This document shows, one piece after another, positions 1 to 7,901 of a stretch of 58,353 nt of DNA. A program made the position numbers and the translations under genes. The notes beneath the pieces are model-generated. The model was not told where the DNA came from and did no database searches. It saw only the letters and a program-made list of their open reading frames with translations. The DNA is from Flavobacteriaceae bacterium. GTDB lineage: Bacteria > Bacteroidota > Bacteroidia > Flavobacteriales > Flavobacteriaceae. The first letter of the stretch is position 1. The number at the start of each line of letters is the position of its first letter. The stretch spans positions 1-58,353 of the forward strand of contig JAQWHT010000096.1 of assembly GCA_029249225.1 (NCBI GenBank), read 5' to 3'.

Positions 1-39
1 AATACTCCAAGAATATAAGAAAGTAAAACTTGAAGTTGT

Positions 40-113
40 GGGTGTTGAGGGATTCGAACCCCCGACCTCTACCCTGTCAAGGTAGCGCTCTAAACCAACT
101 GAGCTAAACACCC
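40..113 (-). tRNA. tRNA-Val (anticodon GAC)
   Basis: Read on the minus strand this is a 74-nt cloverleaf. The acceptor stem GGGTGTT pairs with AACACCC. The D arm has the usual AGCTCAGTTGG form. The anticodon stem CTACC/GGTAG carries the loop TTGACAG, giving anticodon GAC (codon GUC, valine). The T arm contains GGTTCGAATCC. The 3' CCA is not encoded. Confusion with tRNA-Asp is possible because that anticodon is GTC, but the loop reads GAC in the tRNA sense. Confidence 0.93.
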
Positions 114-147
114 TTCATAAAATCGCATTTGTGCGAATGCTAAGATA

Positions 148-174
148 TTGTTTTATCTCGTAAGATTACTTTTG
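148..174 (+). promoter_or_regulatory. Possible plus-strand promoter facing the gene-poor region
   Basis: TACTTTTG at 167-174 matches the Bacteroidota -7 consensus TAnnTTTG exactly. A TTG at 148-150 is 16 nt upstream, shorter than the usual 19-20 nt spacing. It would start a transcript near 181 running towards the intrinsic terminator at 539-571. Chance occurrence in AT-rich DNA is possible. Confidence 0.25.
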
Positions 175-215
175 AGCCATATCATTTTTTTACTTTCTTA
201 TATTCTTGGAGTATT

Positions 216-538
216 GTTCTATTCAACCATTTTACTCGTTTAGAAAAAAAAATATTTTATTCAGATAACTCATTCTTTCTTTATAAATCAAACTTAAAAC
301 TGATCTACTAAGTTACGTGTGATAATGCATACAGCTCTTTTTTATGAATTTGAACAGTTACTTCTCCTGAGATTATCAAGACCTAATTTAAAAGAGCAAT
401 TATTGAATATTCAGTAAAAATGATCATACATCCGATTTAGATATAAAAAAAATAACGTTTTTGAAGTATCTTTAAATTATAATTAATGAAACAGCATTAT
501 TTGTTCAATTAATTCAATTTTTGTTTTTAGTTTAAGTT
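216..538 (+). other. Gene-poor region, possible untranslated or small-ORF transcript
   Basis: No convincing protein gene is present here. The longest notable plus-strand frame is a 30-codon ORF at 325-417 (ATG to TAA), with no recognisable family and no good codon signal. The stretch is very AT-rich. It lacks hallmarks of tmRNA, RNase P RNA or SRP RNA. It is listed because a plus-strand intrinsic terminator follows it and no annotated plus-strand gene uses that terminator. Confidence 0.25.
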
Positions 539-571
539 ATCGTCCAGACTGTACATCTGGACGATTTTTTT
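539..571 (+). terminator. Orphan intrinsic terminator (plus strand)
   Basis: A perfect 10-bp stem (539-548 with 556-565) and 7-nt loop are followed by a T run to 571. On the minus strand the hairpin is not followed by T residues, so it does not suit the minus-strand DUF2147 gene ending at 583. The orientation implies a plus-strand transcript from the preceding gene-poor region. Confidence 0.7.
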
Positions 572-582
572 AATACCACCAC

Positions 583-1002
583 TTATTTTCGTTTCCAAAC
601 CTGCGTCCTGCCAAGTAAAGAGAAACCTAAAAAGCCTCTTACCTTAAGAGTATTATCATCTTCAAAACCAATATAGCAGTCATAAATTTTTCCTGATTTA
701 GGGTCTAAAATTGTACCGTCTTCCCAGATATCATCTTCTAATTGAAGGTCATTAATAATTACAAGACCTTCTATTGGCTTATCTTTATTTTCACCTTTAC
801 AATTCACACATATTTTACCTTCATCTTCAGGTAAAAGTAGCTTAGTGATTTTTCCATAAAGCTTTCCACTTTCTATATATATCAGTACCTCGGATTTTTG
901 TTTCCCTGTTTCGTCATCTTGGGTTATCCAAGTCCCCTCAATAGAATCCGTTTGAAAAAATAGACTACAAAGAACGAATAGGACAGTATGTAATGTCATC
1001 AT
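583..1002 (-). CDS. DUF2147 family secreted protein
   Basis: A 139-residue protein with a signal peptide (hydrophobic residues about 5-16). The mature part begins IEGTW, the usual opening of DUF2147 proteins, and ends with a GFLGFSLLGRTQVWKR motif typical of the family. A C-x-x-C pair (Cys65, Cys68) sits where Flavobacteria homologues have one. The family is a small lipocalin-like beta barrel in the periplasm or outer envelope whose ligand is not established. Two ATG codons are adjacent at the start; either could be used. It stands alone, with an unrelated membrane ORF divergent from it. Confidence 0.85.
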   Translation of the reverse strand: MMTLHTVLFVLCSLFFQTDSIEGTWITQDDETGKQKSEVLIYIESGKLYGKITKLLLPEDEGKICVNCKGENKDKPIEGLVIINDLQLEDDIWEDGTILDPKSGKIYDCYIGFEDDNTLKVRGFLGFSLLGRTQVWKRK

Positions 1003-1073
1003 ATGGTTTAGTTTTTTATAAATTTAAAAAATCTATACCTATATTCGTGTAAATGATTCTTTAAATAAACCCT

Positions 1074-1268
1074 TTGAAAAAATTTAGATTTCTTCTTTTG
1101 CTAGTTCCACTAGCTTTATTCATCTCTTTACTGGACAACGAAGTATTAAAAGGATTTCTTTCTACTGGCAAAACACTCGATCATTACGGCTACATCGGCG
1201 TTTTGGTAGTCGCTGTTGTACTCATTATTTTTTTTGTTCTTCAGTTTGACAAAAAAACAAATTCGTAG
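1074..1268 (+). CDS. Small two-helix membrane protein
   Basis: A 64-residue protein that I do not recognise as a named family. It has a short Lys/Arg-rich N-terminus, a first hydrophobic segment at about residues 6-18, a polar loop, a second membrane helix at about 41-57, and a charged C-terminal tail. The start used is TTG, followed at once by a typical KKFRF inner-membrane N-terminus; no in-frame ATG gives a complete first helix. It lies 39 nt upstream of the flavin reductase-like gene. Function unknown. Confidence 0.5.
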   Translation: MKKFRFLLLLVPLALFISLLDNEVLKGFLSTGKTLDHYGYIGVLVVAVVLIIFFVLQFDKKTNS

Positions 1269-1289
1269 AAAATCAATTTTATAATAAGT

Positions 1290-1297
1290 TAAATTTG
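1290..1297 (+). promoter_or_regulatory. -7 promoter box before the flavin reductase-like gene
   Basis: TAAATTTG matches the Bacteroidota -7 consensus exactly and ends 10 nt before the ATG at 1308. No TTTG -33 element is present at the expected distance, so this rests on the -7 box alone. Confidence 0.35.
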
Positions 1298-1307
1298 AAC
1301 AATCCCT

Positions 1308-1925
1308 ATGCACCATTTTAAAAAAAAAGAACTGGAAAGCCTGTCTAAGATATATAGACTAAATTTAATTAATAGTGTAACTGGATATAAATCAGCCCAC
1401 CTATTGGGCACAACTTCTTCTTCGGGAAACGAAAATTTGGCTGTATTTAGCTCTATAGTTCACCTAGGAAGTAACCCGGCACTTATTGGATTTATTTTAA
1501 GGCCAACAACTGTTCCCAGACATTCTCATGCCAATATGAAATCTACTGGTATTTTCACTCTAAATGCAATTACCAAATATCAAATAGAGGATGCTCATCA
1601 CACCTCGGCTAAATACCCCGAAGACATCTCTGAATTTGACTTCACTAAGCTAAAACCAGAGTATAAAAAAAACTGGAATGCACCCTATGTTAAGGGAGCT
1701 CCAATACAAATGGGGTGTAGTTTTATTAATGAATACTCAATACATGAAAATAACACCATATTAATCATTGGTAGGATTGAACACCTCTATATTGAAAACA
1801 GTCTTCTCGGTGAAGACGGTTGGGTTCAATTAGACCGTGGTGAAATTGTGAGTATCAATGGACTAGACGGTTATGCCCTTCCCACATTGTTAGAACGATT
1901 TGAATATGCCAGACCAAAAAAATAA
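1308..1925 (+). CDS. Flavin reductase-like protein (FMN-binding split barrel)
   Basis: A 205-residue protein of the flavin reductase-like, FMN-binding split-barrel fold. It shows the family order: an N-terminal beta strand with SVTGYKSAHLLGT, the segment NLAVFSSIVHLGSNPALIGF that contacts FMN, then RHSHANMKSTGIFTLN. It probably binds FMN and may act as an oxidoreductase; the substrate cannot be read from sequence. Its last 26 nt overlap the start of the O-methyltransferase gene in another frame, so the two are likely co-transcribed and translationally coupled. Confidence 0.8.
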   Translation: MHHFKKKELESLSKIYRLNLINSVTGYKSAHLLGTTSSSGNENLAVFSSIVHLGSNPALIGFILRPTTVPRHSHANMKSTGIFTLNAITKYQIEDAHHTSAKYPEDISEFDFTKLKPEYKKNWNAPYVKGAPIQMGCSFINEYSIHENNTILIIGRIEHLYIENSLLGEDGWVQLDRGEIVSINGLDGYALPTLLERFEYARPKK

Positions 1926-2580
1926 TAATTCCTCTACTTCAGAGGGTGTTCATGAAGATTGGTTTGCTTACGCCACTGAGCACAGCGAAAATATTCCTGA
2001 AATTCTTATAGAATTAGAAAAAGAAACACACCAAAAAATATTGCAACCTAGAATGATGAGCGGCCGGCTTCAAGGTAGATTCTTGAGTCTTTTGGCTAAC
2101 TTAATTCAAGCGAATACCATAGTTGAAATTGGAACTTATACAGGATACGCAACCCTAAGTTTAGCTGAGGGTTTAACATGCGATGGTAAAATTCATACTA
2201 TTGATTGCAACGAAGAATTAGTTAGCTTTCAGGAACGTTTTTTTAATAAAAGTAAATTTTCTAATCAAATAAAAAGATATTTGGGCGATGCCTTAGAAGT
2301 ACTCCCTCAGATAAAGGGACCTTATGATTTAGTTTTTATAGATGCAGACAAAGAAAACTACTTCGCCTACTTTGATGCAGTACTGCCCAAAATGAGAAAG
2401 GGTGGTTTAATTATCTCCGATAACGTAATGTGGAGCGGCAAAGTGCTTCACAATACCAAACCAAAAGATAAAGCTACGTCTGTCTTAAAAGATTACAATA
2501 AAGCAATTAGGAGGCATCCTAGCGTTCAAACTACCTTATTACCGTTTAGAGACGGACTTACCCTGAGTAGAGTGCTATAG
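1900..2580 (+). CDS. Class I SAM-dependent O-methyltransferase
   Basis: A 226-residue protein of the COG4122 / caffeoyl-CoA O-methyltransferase family. The SAM-binding glycine motif VEIGTYTGYATLS is at about residues 75-87, and the metal and substrate region LVFIDADKENY at about 144-154 (Asp148, Asp150). Another typical block is LIISDNVMWSGKV. Such enzymes methylate catechol-like hydroxyls with a divalent metal; the substrate here is unknown. The start overlaps the upstream flavin reductase gene. The stop overlaps the convergent tatA stop in a 6-nt palindrome, CTATAG. Confidence 0.9.
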   Translation: MNMPDQKNNNSSTSEGVHEDWFAYATEHSENIPEILIELEKETHQKILQPRMMSGRLQGRFLSLLANLIQANTIVEIGTYTGYATLSLAEGLTCDGKIHTIDCNEELVSFQERFFNKSKFSNQIKRYLGDALEVLPQIKGPYDLVFIDADKENYFAYFDAVLPKMRKGGLIISDNVMWSGKVLHNTKPKDKATSVLKDYNKAIRRHPSVQTTLLPFRDGLTLSRVL

Positions 2581-2853
2581 ATCACGCCGGATTGAATCCT
2601 CAAGGTCTGTAAAATCTTTCTTTACTTCGTCTACCTCTTTTTTAAATTCTTTTGATAAAGACTTTGTTGGATTCTCAACATCAACATCAACCGTTTTTTG
2701 AATTTCACTTTTGATATCATTAGTGGCTTGTCTCACCTGAGTCATTCCTTTAGCTAGAGTTCTTGCTATAGAAGGTATTTTGTCTGCACCGAAGACGAGC
2801 AAGACAATAAAAAATACAAAAACAATTTCAGCTCCACTGATAAATAAAAGCAT
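2575..2853 (-). CDS. tatA: TatA/TatE family twin-arginine translocase subunit
   Basis: A 92-residue protein with one N-terminal membrane helix (about residues 5-21), the conserved hinge FGADKIPSIAR at about 22-32, and an amphipathic then charged C-terminal tail. This is the TatA/B/E layout: TatA forms the pore that moves folded proteins across the inner membrane. No tatC lies in the window. The tail is rich in Lys, Glu and Asp as in Bacteroidota TatA. A TatB-like role cannot be excluded from sequence alone. Confidence 0.88.
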   Translation of the reverse strand: MLLFISGAEIVFVFFIVLLVFGADKIPSIARTLAKGMTQVRQATNDIKSEIQKTVDVDVENPTKSLSKEFKKEVDEVKKDFTDLEDSIRRDL

Positions 2854-2868
2854 GTGCTAGATTTTAAA

Positions 2869-2876
2869 CAAATATA
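2869..2876 (-). promoter_or_regulatory. -7 promoter box for tatA
   Basis: On the minus strand this reads TATATTTG, an exact match to TAnnTTTG, with its last base 15 nt before the tatA ATG. The position where a -33 box should lie is occupied by the terminator hairpin of the upstream operon and does not read TTTG. Confidence 0.4.
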
Positions 2877-2885
2877 GGAGGTATT

Positions 2886-2925
2886 TTAAAAAACGGTTAA
2901 AACTAAAACAAGTTTCAACCGTTTT
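2886..2925 (-). terminator. Intrinsic terminator of the M1 peptidase operon
   Basis: The arms 2912-2925 and 2890-2903 form a 14-bp stem with one mismatch and an 8-nt loop. On the minus strand it is followed by a T run and lies just after the M1 peptidase stop at 2935. Confidence 0.75.
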
Positions 2926-2934
2926 ATTATTTGA

Positions 2935-5220
2935 TTAACCTTTAATTTTTTCTTTAAACTTTTCAAAATCAGAAGGTGATTCTTTTTTAGGCCAACTATT
3001 GTTGTCCTGATTCACGTCAGCGGTTTCAAGGTCAGGATCAACTGTAATCCCGATTAACTCTTTATCAGATGCGATAATTTTTTTCACACTTGCAACATTC
3101 TTTCTCCATAGCTGAACAGGATAGGTAACCCGTTCTTTTGTTCCATCAGCATATGCATATTCAACGATAAGCGGCATGACCAGTCCCCCTGGTTTTTCAA
3201 ATTCAACCTCATAAAAATAAGCAGGTATTTTACTACTATCTAAACCTTCAGCCTGCAGATAGTCTTGCATTATTTTAGAGTTTGTTATAGGGTTTTCGCT
3301 TGCTGCTTTTGGATCAAAAGATTCACTTTCTTCATCAATTTTAAAAACCATCTCTGGCAAATTGTCCAAATCATATCCAAATTGCTCCAACCTTTCTTTA
3401 GCCTTGTTGTCAGGAGTATCAGAATAATAATGTCTTTTTACGTTTTTTACTCCTATATCTACTACGTCTGTGGTGTAAAACCAACCTCTCCAAAACCAAT
3501 CTAAATCAATGGCTGAAGCATCCTCCATAGTTCTAAAGAAATCCTCAGGTGTTGGATGTTTAAACATCCATCGTTTAGAATACGTTTTAAAAGCGTGGTC
3601 AAATGCCTCTCTACCCATCACTGTTTCTCTCAAGATATTCAATGCCGTTGCTGGCTTTGCATAAGCATTCGGCCCAAGTTGATAAACATTCTCTGGATTT
3701 GACATTATTGGAGAAATAAAATCTTGTTCTCCAGCCATATAAGGAAGAATTTTTGCTGGAGCTCCCCTTCTTGATGGGTAAGCAGACAATCCAGGAATTG
3801 CTTCTGGATAAGACTCTCCAAATTCTTGTTCTGTTAAGTACTGAACAAAGGTATCAAGACCCTCATCCATCCATCCCCATTGACGTTCGTCAGAATTTAC
3901 AATCATTGGGAAATAATTATGTCCTACTTCATGAATGATTACACTGATCATTCCAAACTTAGTTCGATCAGAATAATTACCGTCCTTATCAGGTCTTCCA
4001 TAATTCCAACAAATCATTGGGTACTCCATACCTTGATTTTTTGCATGAACGGATACTGCTTTAGGGTAAGGATAGTCGAAAGTGAATTTCGAATAAGTCT
4101 TCAAGGTCTGCACAACTGCTTTAGTAGAATACTCTTCCCAGAGTGGATTCCCTTCTTTGGGATAAAGTGAAACTGCCATGACTTTTTGTGATCCAACTTG
4201 TACAGCCTGTCGTTCCCATATAAATTTTCTTGAGGTTGCAAAACCAAAATCTCTAACATTTTCTGCGTAGTATTTCCATGTACTTTTCTTTTTCGAAAAA
4301 GAAGCTTCTTTGGCTCTGGCCTCTTCTTCATTTACAATAATCAAGGGCTTATCAAAACTCTTTTCAGAAGTGGTGAAACGTTTATACTCTTCTCTACTCA
4401 AAACTTCTTTGGGGTTTTGTAGGCTACCTGTAGCCTCCATGATGTGATCAGAAGGAACAGTTATATTGACTTCATAATCTCCAAATTCTAAAGCGAATTC
4501 ACCATTACCCCAAAATTGATAGTTCTGCCATCCTTCAACATCATTATAAACACAAAGCCTTGGAAAAAACTGAGCAATAACATAAGCCTTATTACCGTCT
4601 TCTTTAAAAAATTCATAGCCTGAACGGCCTCTTTTTTCGACATGATCATTGATGTTGTACCACCATTTAATTTGTAAGACATATGACCCACCAGGTTGTA
4701 TAGCCTGAGGAAGATCAACACGCATCATGGTTTGGTTGATTTTATAAGATAGTGCATTCCCATTTTCATCTTTAACCCAATCAACATTGAAGCCCCCATC
4801 GAATGGACCATCTACATAATTGCTTACAAAAGAGGACGGACGCATTGTAATAGAATTACCAGTTCCGTTTTTCTCTAAAGCTGGGGCATCTTTTTTACGG
4901 ATATTTTGATCTAATTGAATCCATAAATAAGGCAACTGATCTGGAGAATTATTTGTGTAAGTAATTGTTTCCTCACCATAGAGTCGACTATTTTCATCAT
5001 CTAATTCGATGTCCATAACATAATCAACCTTTTGCTGAAAATATTCTACCCCCGGAGCACCAGAAGCATTATGGTATTTGTTTGGGTCAGCAAATTGATC
5101 GTATAATTGCTTAAACTTGTTGTTGTTTGTGTGACCTTGCTGAGTTTGAGAGTGAAGCAAAACACAACTCAACAAAACAAAAGAAAAGGTGAAACCTATT
5201 GTAAACTTTGATTTATTCAT
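2935..5220 (-). CDS. M1 family zinc metallopeptidase (secreted)
   Basis: A 761-residue protein with an N-terminal signal peptide (hydrophobic residues about 8-24). The zinc site is HEVGH at residues 430-434, with the third ligand Glu453 exactly 18 residues later, the gluzincin HExxH-X18-E pattern. A GMEYP sequence upstream corresponds to the GAMEN exopeptidase motif region. M1 enzymes remove N-terminal residues from peptides. Gene order with DUF6702 and a CarboxypepD_reg-like gene upstream on the same strand suggests one transcript ending at the terminator at 2886-2925. Confidence 0.92.
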   Translation of the reverse strand: MNKSKFTIGFTFSFVLLSCVLLHSQTQQGHTNNNKFKQLYDQFADPNKYHNASGAPGVEYFQQKVDYVMDIELDDENSRLYGEETITYTNNSPDQLPYLWIQLDQNIRKKDAPALEKNGTGNSITMRPSSFVSNYVDGPFDGGFNVDWVKDENGNALSYKINQTMMRVDLPQAIQPGGSYVLQIKWWYNINDHVEKRGRSGYEFFKEDGNKAYVIAQFFPRLCVYNDVEGWQNYQFWGNGEFALEFGDYEVNITVPSDHIMEATGSLQNPKEVLSREEYKRFTTSEKSFDKPLIIVNEEEARAKEASFSKKKSTWKYYAENVRDFGFATSRKFIWERQAVQVGSQKVMAVSLYPKEGNPLWEEYSTKAVVQTLKTYSKFTFDYPYPKAVSVHAKNQGMEYPMICWNYGRPDKDGNYSDRTKFGMISVIIHEVGHNYFPMIVNSDERQWGWMDEGLDTFVQYLTEQEFGESYPEAIPGLSAYPSRRGAPAKILPYMAGEQDFISPIMSNPENVYQLGPNAYAKPATALNILRETVMGREAFDHAFKTYSKRWMFKHPTPEDFFRTMEDASAIDLDWFWRGWFYTTDVVDIGVKNVKRHYYSDTPDNKAKERLEQFGYDLDNLPEMVFKIDEESESFDPKAASENPITNSKIMQDYLQAEGLDSSKIPAYFYEVEFEKPGGLVMPLIVEYAYADGTKERVTYPVQLWRKNVASVKKIIASDKELIGITVDPDLETADVNQDNNSWPKKESPSDFEKFKEKIKG

Positions 5221-5275
5221 AATATTATTTAAAGAGTTAAATATAAGGAATTATATCATCACATAATGTTAATTA

Positions 5276-5782
5276 CTAGGGTGATAAAACTAGAGAAATA
5301 CGTGAGTTATTTTTGTTTAGTAAATAACTTTTACGTTCCCCTAAGTTTTTAAAATGCACTATATTTTGCTGCTCTTCAAAGAGGGATAAAAAAAGTCCAT
5401 TAAATAATTCAATCTGACTGGGCACCTTAGAAAAATTAAGTTCTAAATAACATTTAGTGATGTCGTTTTTATATTCTTTTCCTAAAAAAACATAATCTAT
5501 CGCACTACCCTCTGAGGTAAACTTTAAGGTTTGTTTGAAATAATTCGAAATCAGTTGGTTAATGACTTCTTGATCAGAATCTGGATCAAGACTCAATCCT
5601 TCATTTATATTTTGAACTATTGATTCTATATCATCAGTAAAAAGCTGGGAAGTAATCTGCAAACTTTTTGTGTCCATCTTGAATTCGATAGTGGTGGTAC
5701 TTACATAAAATTTATGGCCTTGATCTGCATTACTTTGGTTGCTGAACCAAAAACTAAAAAAGAGGAAAAAAATATTTAGCAT
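5276..5782 (-). CDS. DUF6702 family protein (secreted)
   Basis: A 168-residue protein with a short signal peptide (hydrophobic to about residue 14). The mature part begins GHKFYVSTTTIEF, typical of DUF6702 proteins of Flavobacteria, followed by alternating beta strands and a charged middle region. The function of the family is not known. It lies 12 nt downstream of the broken CarboxypepD_reg-like gene and upstream of the M1 peptidase, an arrangement I recall as common in this family. Confidence 0.75.
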   Translation of the reverse strand: MLNIFFLFFSFWFSNQSNADQGHKFYVSTTTIEFKMDTKSLQITSQLFTDDIESIVQNINEGLSLDPDSDQEVINQLISNYFKQTLKFTSEGSAIDYVFLGKEYKNDITKCYLELNFSKVPSQIELFNGLFLSLFEEQQNIVHFKNLGERKSYLLNKNNSRISLVLSP

Positions 5783-5794
5783 CTATGGAACTGC

Positions 5795-6526
5795 TTAATT
5801 TTCAAAAGTTTCTTTGTAAACTTTACTTTTATTTATTAAAAACTCAATGAGTTGAAACTGTTTACTTTGTTTTAGCAGAGCACTGGTTTTCATTTGAGTA
5901 TCAATATATTCTAAAAATCCAACAACCTGATCTTTTTGGAGTTTTAAATCATTCTCGAAAAAAGAAGTCTCAAAAACAAGTGGTAATACCTCACTAGGTT
6001 TCATTTTCATCTGCTCTTCTTCAGGCTTTGAGCTGATCGCTTTTGCGATGAGCTTAGCTATATTAACAAAGTCGATGCCATTTGTCAACACACGGTCATC
6101 GGTCAGTTTATTATTGATGCGGGTAGATTTATCCTGATCGTAATCAAATCCTTTAAATTCTTCTTCCTTTAAATCTAAAAATTTATCAATGTCTTCCGTA
6201 GTAACCACAACTTCTTTTAATTCTGTAATGTTTTCATTGACTCCAACAACAAGCCTATTTTTAGCTAAAATCTCAGGAGTTATTCTTACTGCGCGAATTT
6301 GATATTGAACTGAAGAAAAAATAATTTCGTCCCCTTCGGCAACTTCTATTTCAAATTATCCTTCACCATCTGTTATGGTATTAGTTTGAGCTGTATTATT
6401 AATAACATTTGCTGCAATAACGACTGTATTCTTATACAGCAACTTCCCTTTAATCGGTCTTCTTTGCTGGCCTAGAAGTAAGGTGCTACAAAGTATGGAA
6501 AACCATAAAAAAACAGTAATTTTCAT
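5795..6526 (-). pseudogene. CarboxypepD_reg-like domain protein, interrupted by in-frame TAA
   Basis: Reading from ATG at 6526, the frame gives a signal peptide, then a carboxypeptidase-like regulatory beta-sandwich domain (PIKGKLLYKNTVVIAANVIN, then TDGEG-stop-FEIEVAEGDEIIF). A TAA at 6356-6358 (codon 57) falls inside the domain, exactly where this domain usually has an aromatic or other residue before F-x-I. After the stop the same frame stays open for 187 more codons to the stop at 5795-5797. The uninterrupted length would be 243 residues. An internal ATG at 6208 gives only the C-terminal 137 residues. One base change (TAT or TAC to TAA) explains it; a sequence error is equally possible. 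Confidence 0.8.
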
Positions 6527-6585
6527 TTTTTAAAGATAGCTTTACCTTATGAAACTTATCCTTTTTGGTTGTTAATTTTTTAATA

Positions 6586-7041
6586 ATGGATCTACAAATT
6601 AAAGAAATATTGGCCAAGCATACGTATAAACTTCGGCATACCTTACTCAGAAAAGGACAGCCTTATGAATCTTGCAAATTAGAAAGTGATAACCACATTG
6701 ACTCAATTCATTTAGGAGCTTTTGTTTCAAATCAATTGGTGGGCATACTCAGTGCATTACCAAACAAATGTCCAAATTATAATTCACGAAAAGCTATGCA
6801 ACTTCGAGCCATGGCTGTTCATCCAGATTTCCAACGAAAAAAAATTGCAACGCATTTAATCCGCAATATTTTAAAACAATTAAAAGACAGAAAGTCAATT
6901 GAAATCGTATGGCTCAATGCACGGGTTAAAGCAAATGATTTATATTTGGGATGCGGATTTACTCCCTTAGATAGTCCATTTGAAATTAATCCTATCGGAA
7001 TACATCAGCGTTTTATAAAATCGGTTACAGATGAATCGTAG
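6586..7041 (+). CDS. GNAT family N-acetyltransferase
   Basis: A 151-residue protein with the GNAT fold. The acetyl-CoA region is LRAMAVHPDFQRKKIATHLI at about residues 78-97, followed by an NARVKANDLYLGCGFTP block that matches the C-terminal family motif (N-x-x-A...Y...GF). The usual Gly of motif A (Q/R-x-x-G-x-A) is Lys here. I chose ATG at 6586; a TTG at 6565 would add seven residues unlike the family. The 3' end overlaps the M15 peptidase start by 11 nt. Substrate unknown. Confidence 0.85.
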   Translation: MDLQIKEILAKHTYKLRHTLLRKGQPYESCKLESDNHIDSIHLGAFVSNQLVGILSALPNKCPNYNSRKAMQLRAMAVHPDFQRKKIATHLIRNILKQLKDRKSIEIVWLNARVKANDLYLGCGFTPLDSPFEINPIGIHQRFIKSVTDES

Positions 7042-7753
7042 ACTTTTTATTTCTACCTCGCTTGGCCTTATGACCCTCCCTACTTGGTCACAAACTTCCA
7101 AAGCAGATCCTTTTTCTAGAGAATTTCTATTAGGAATGGAAGAACTTTCCTTGTACAGTAATACGATCCCACTTGCATTGGAAGCTGGAAATGCATTTGA
7201 AAAAATGCAATTAAAAGCAAAAAAAGACGGTATATTATTAGAAATAGTTTCAGGTTATCGCTCCTATGATAGGCAAAAAAGCATTTGGAACCGCAAATTT
7301 AAATCCAATCAGGAGAAAGGACTTACACCGGAGAACAACATTCTAAAAATTATCGAATACTCAACAATACCAGGAACTTCAAGACATCATTGGGGAACAG
7401 ATGTGGATATTATTGATGGGGCGAAACCAAAAGAAGGAGATGTTTTAGTCTCCAATAAGTTTCATGAAAAAGGCCCTTATGCCGAACTCAAAAAATGGAT
7501 GGAACAACATGCAGAAAGTTTCGGGTTTTATTTGCCTTACACTCGTAGCATTGACCGAAAGGGGTTTTATTATGAACCATGGCATTACAGTTTTGCTCCT
7601 CTATCGATACCAATTCTAAAATCATACCTCCAACTCGATCTCAACGAGGTTTTAATCACTGAGGGGCTAGAGGGTCGAGCTTATTTAAGCTCAGAATTTA
7701 TGTCTCGTTATCTCAAACATAATATTTTAGGAATAGCAGCAGCTCTTAAATAA
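7031..7753 (+). CDS. M15 family D-alanyl-D-alanine carboxypeptidase (VanY-like)
   Basis: A 240-residue protein with a signal peptide (hydrophobic segment about residues 5-20). It carries the M15B/VanY set of motifs: VSGYRSYDRQ, then SRHHWGTDVDI at about 117-128 with zinc ligands His119 or His120 and Asp126, then EPWHYSF with Glu182 and His185. Such enzymes trim the terminal D-Ala of peptidoglycan stem peptides in the periplasm. Overlap with the upstream GNAT gene implies translational coupling. Confidence 0.9.
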   Translation: MNRRLFISTSLGLMTLPTWSQTSKADPFSREFLLGMEELSLYSNTIPLALEAGNAFEKMQLKAKKDGILLEIVSGYRSYDRQKSIWNRKFKSNQEKGLTPENNILKIIEYSTIPGTSRHHWGTDVDIIDGAKPKEGDVLVSNKFHEKGPYAELKKWMEQHAESFGFYLPYTRSIDRKGFYYEPWHYSFAPLSIPILKSYLQLDLNEVLITEGLEGRAYLSSEFMSRYLKHNILGIAAALK

Positions 7754-7793
7754 ATCCTAAGTTGTATTTTAGTGCTAACCAAATCAAAATACC

Positions 7794-7901
7794 ATGGGAA
7801 AAGGAGACCGAAAAACCCGAAGGGGAAAAATCATCAAAGGAAGTAATGGGGTACGCCGCCCTAAAAAAAAATCTAAAAAAGTACGCTTCAAAAACAATTA
7901 G
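7794..7901 (+). CDS. 30S ribosomal protein THX (bTHX)
   Basis: A 35-codon gene starting MGKGDRKTRRGKI and ending KKVRFKNN, extremely basic. MGKGDRKTRRGKI is the diagnostic N-terminus of the small ribosomal protein THX found in Bacteroidota, which binds in the head of the 30S subunit. It falls below common length cut-offs. The stop overlaps the convergent yaaA stop by 4 nt (TTAG). Confidence 0.93.
   Translation: MGKGDRKTRRGKIIKGSNGVRRPKKKSKKVRFKNN

Larger units (their letters stand above)
1..215. repeat. Perfect 28-bp inverted repeat flanking a tRNA gene
   Basis: Positions 1-28 are the exact reverse complement of 188-215. The 159 nt between the arms hold the tRNA-Val gene and its upstream region. 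The left arm starts at the first base of the window, so the repeat may extend further left. No other copy was seen in this window. It could be a tRNA-associated repeat, the edge of a larger inverted duplication, or an assembly or amplification chimera at a contig end. Confidence 0.8.

Noticed and set aside
216-571. tmRNA, RNase P RNA or 6S RNA in the gene-poor region
   Set aside because: None of their conserved ends or core motifs is visible, and the sequence is AT-rich with little strong pairing apart from the terminator.
3265-4170. Plus-strand open frames within the M1 peptidase gene
   Set aside because: They are antisense to a conserved peptidase and have no recognisable motifs.
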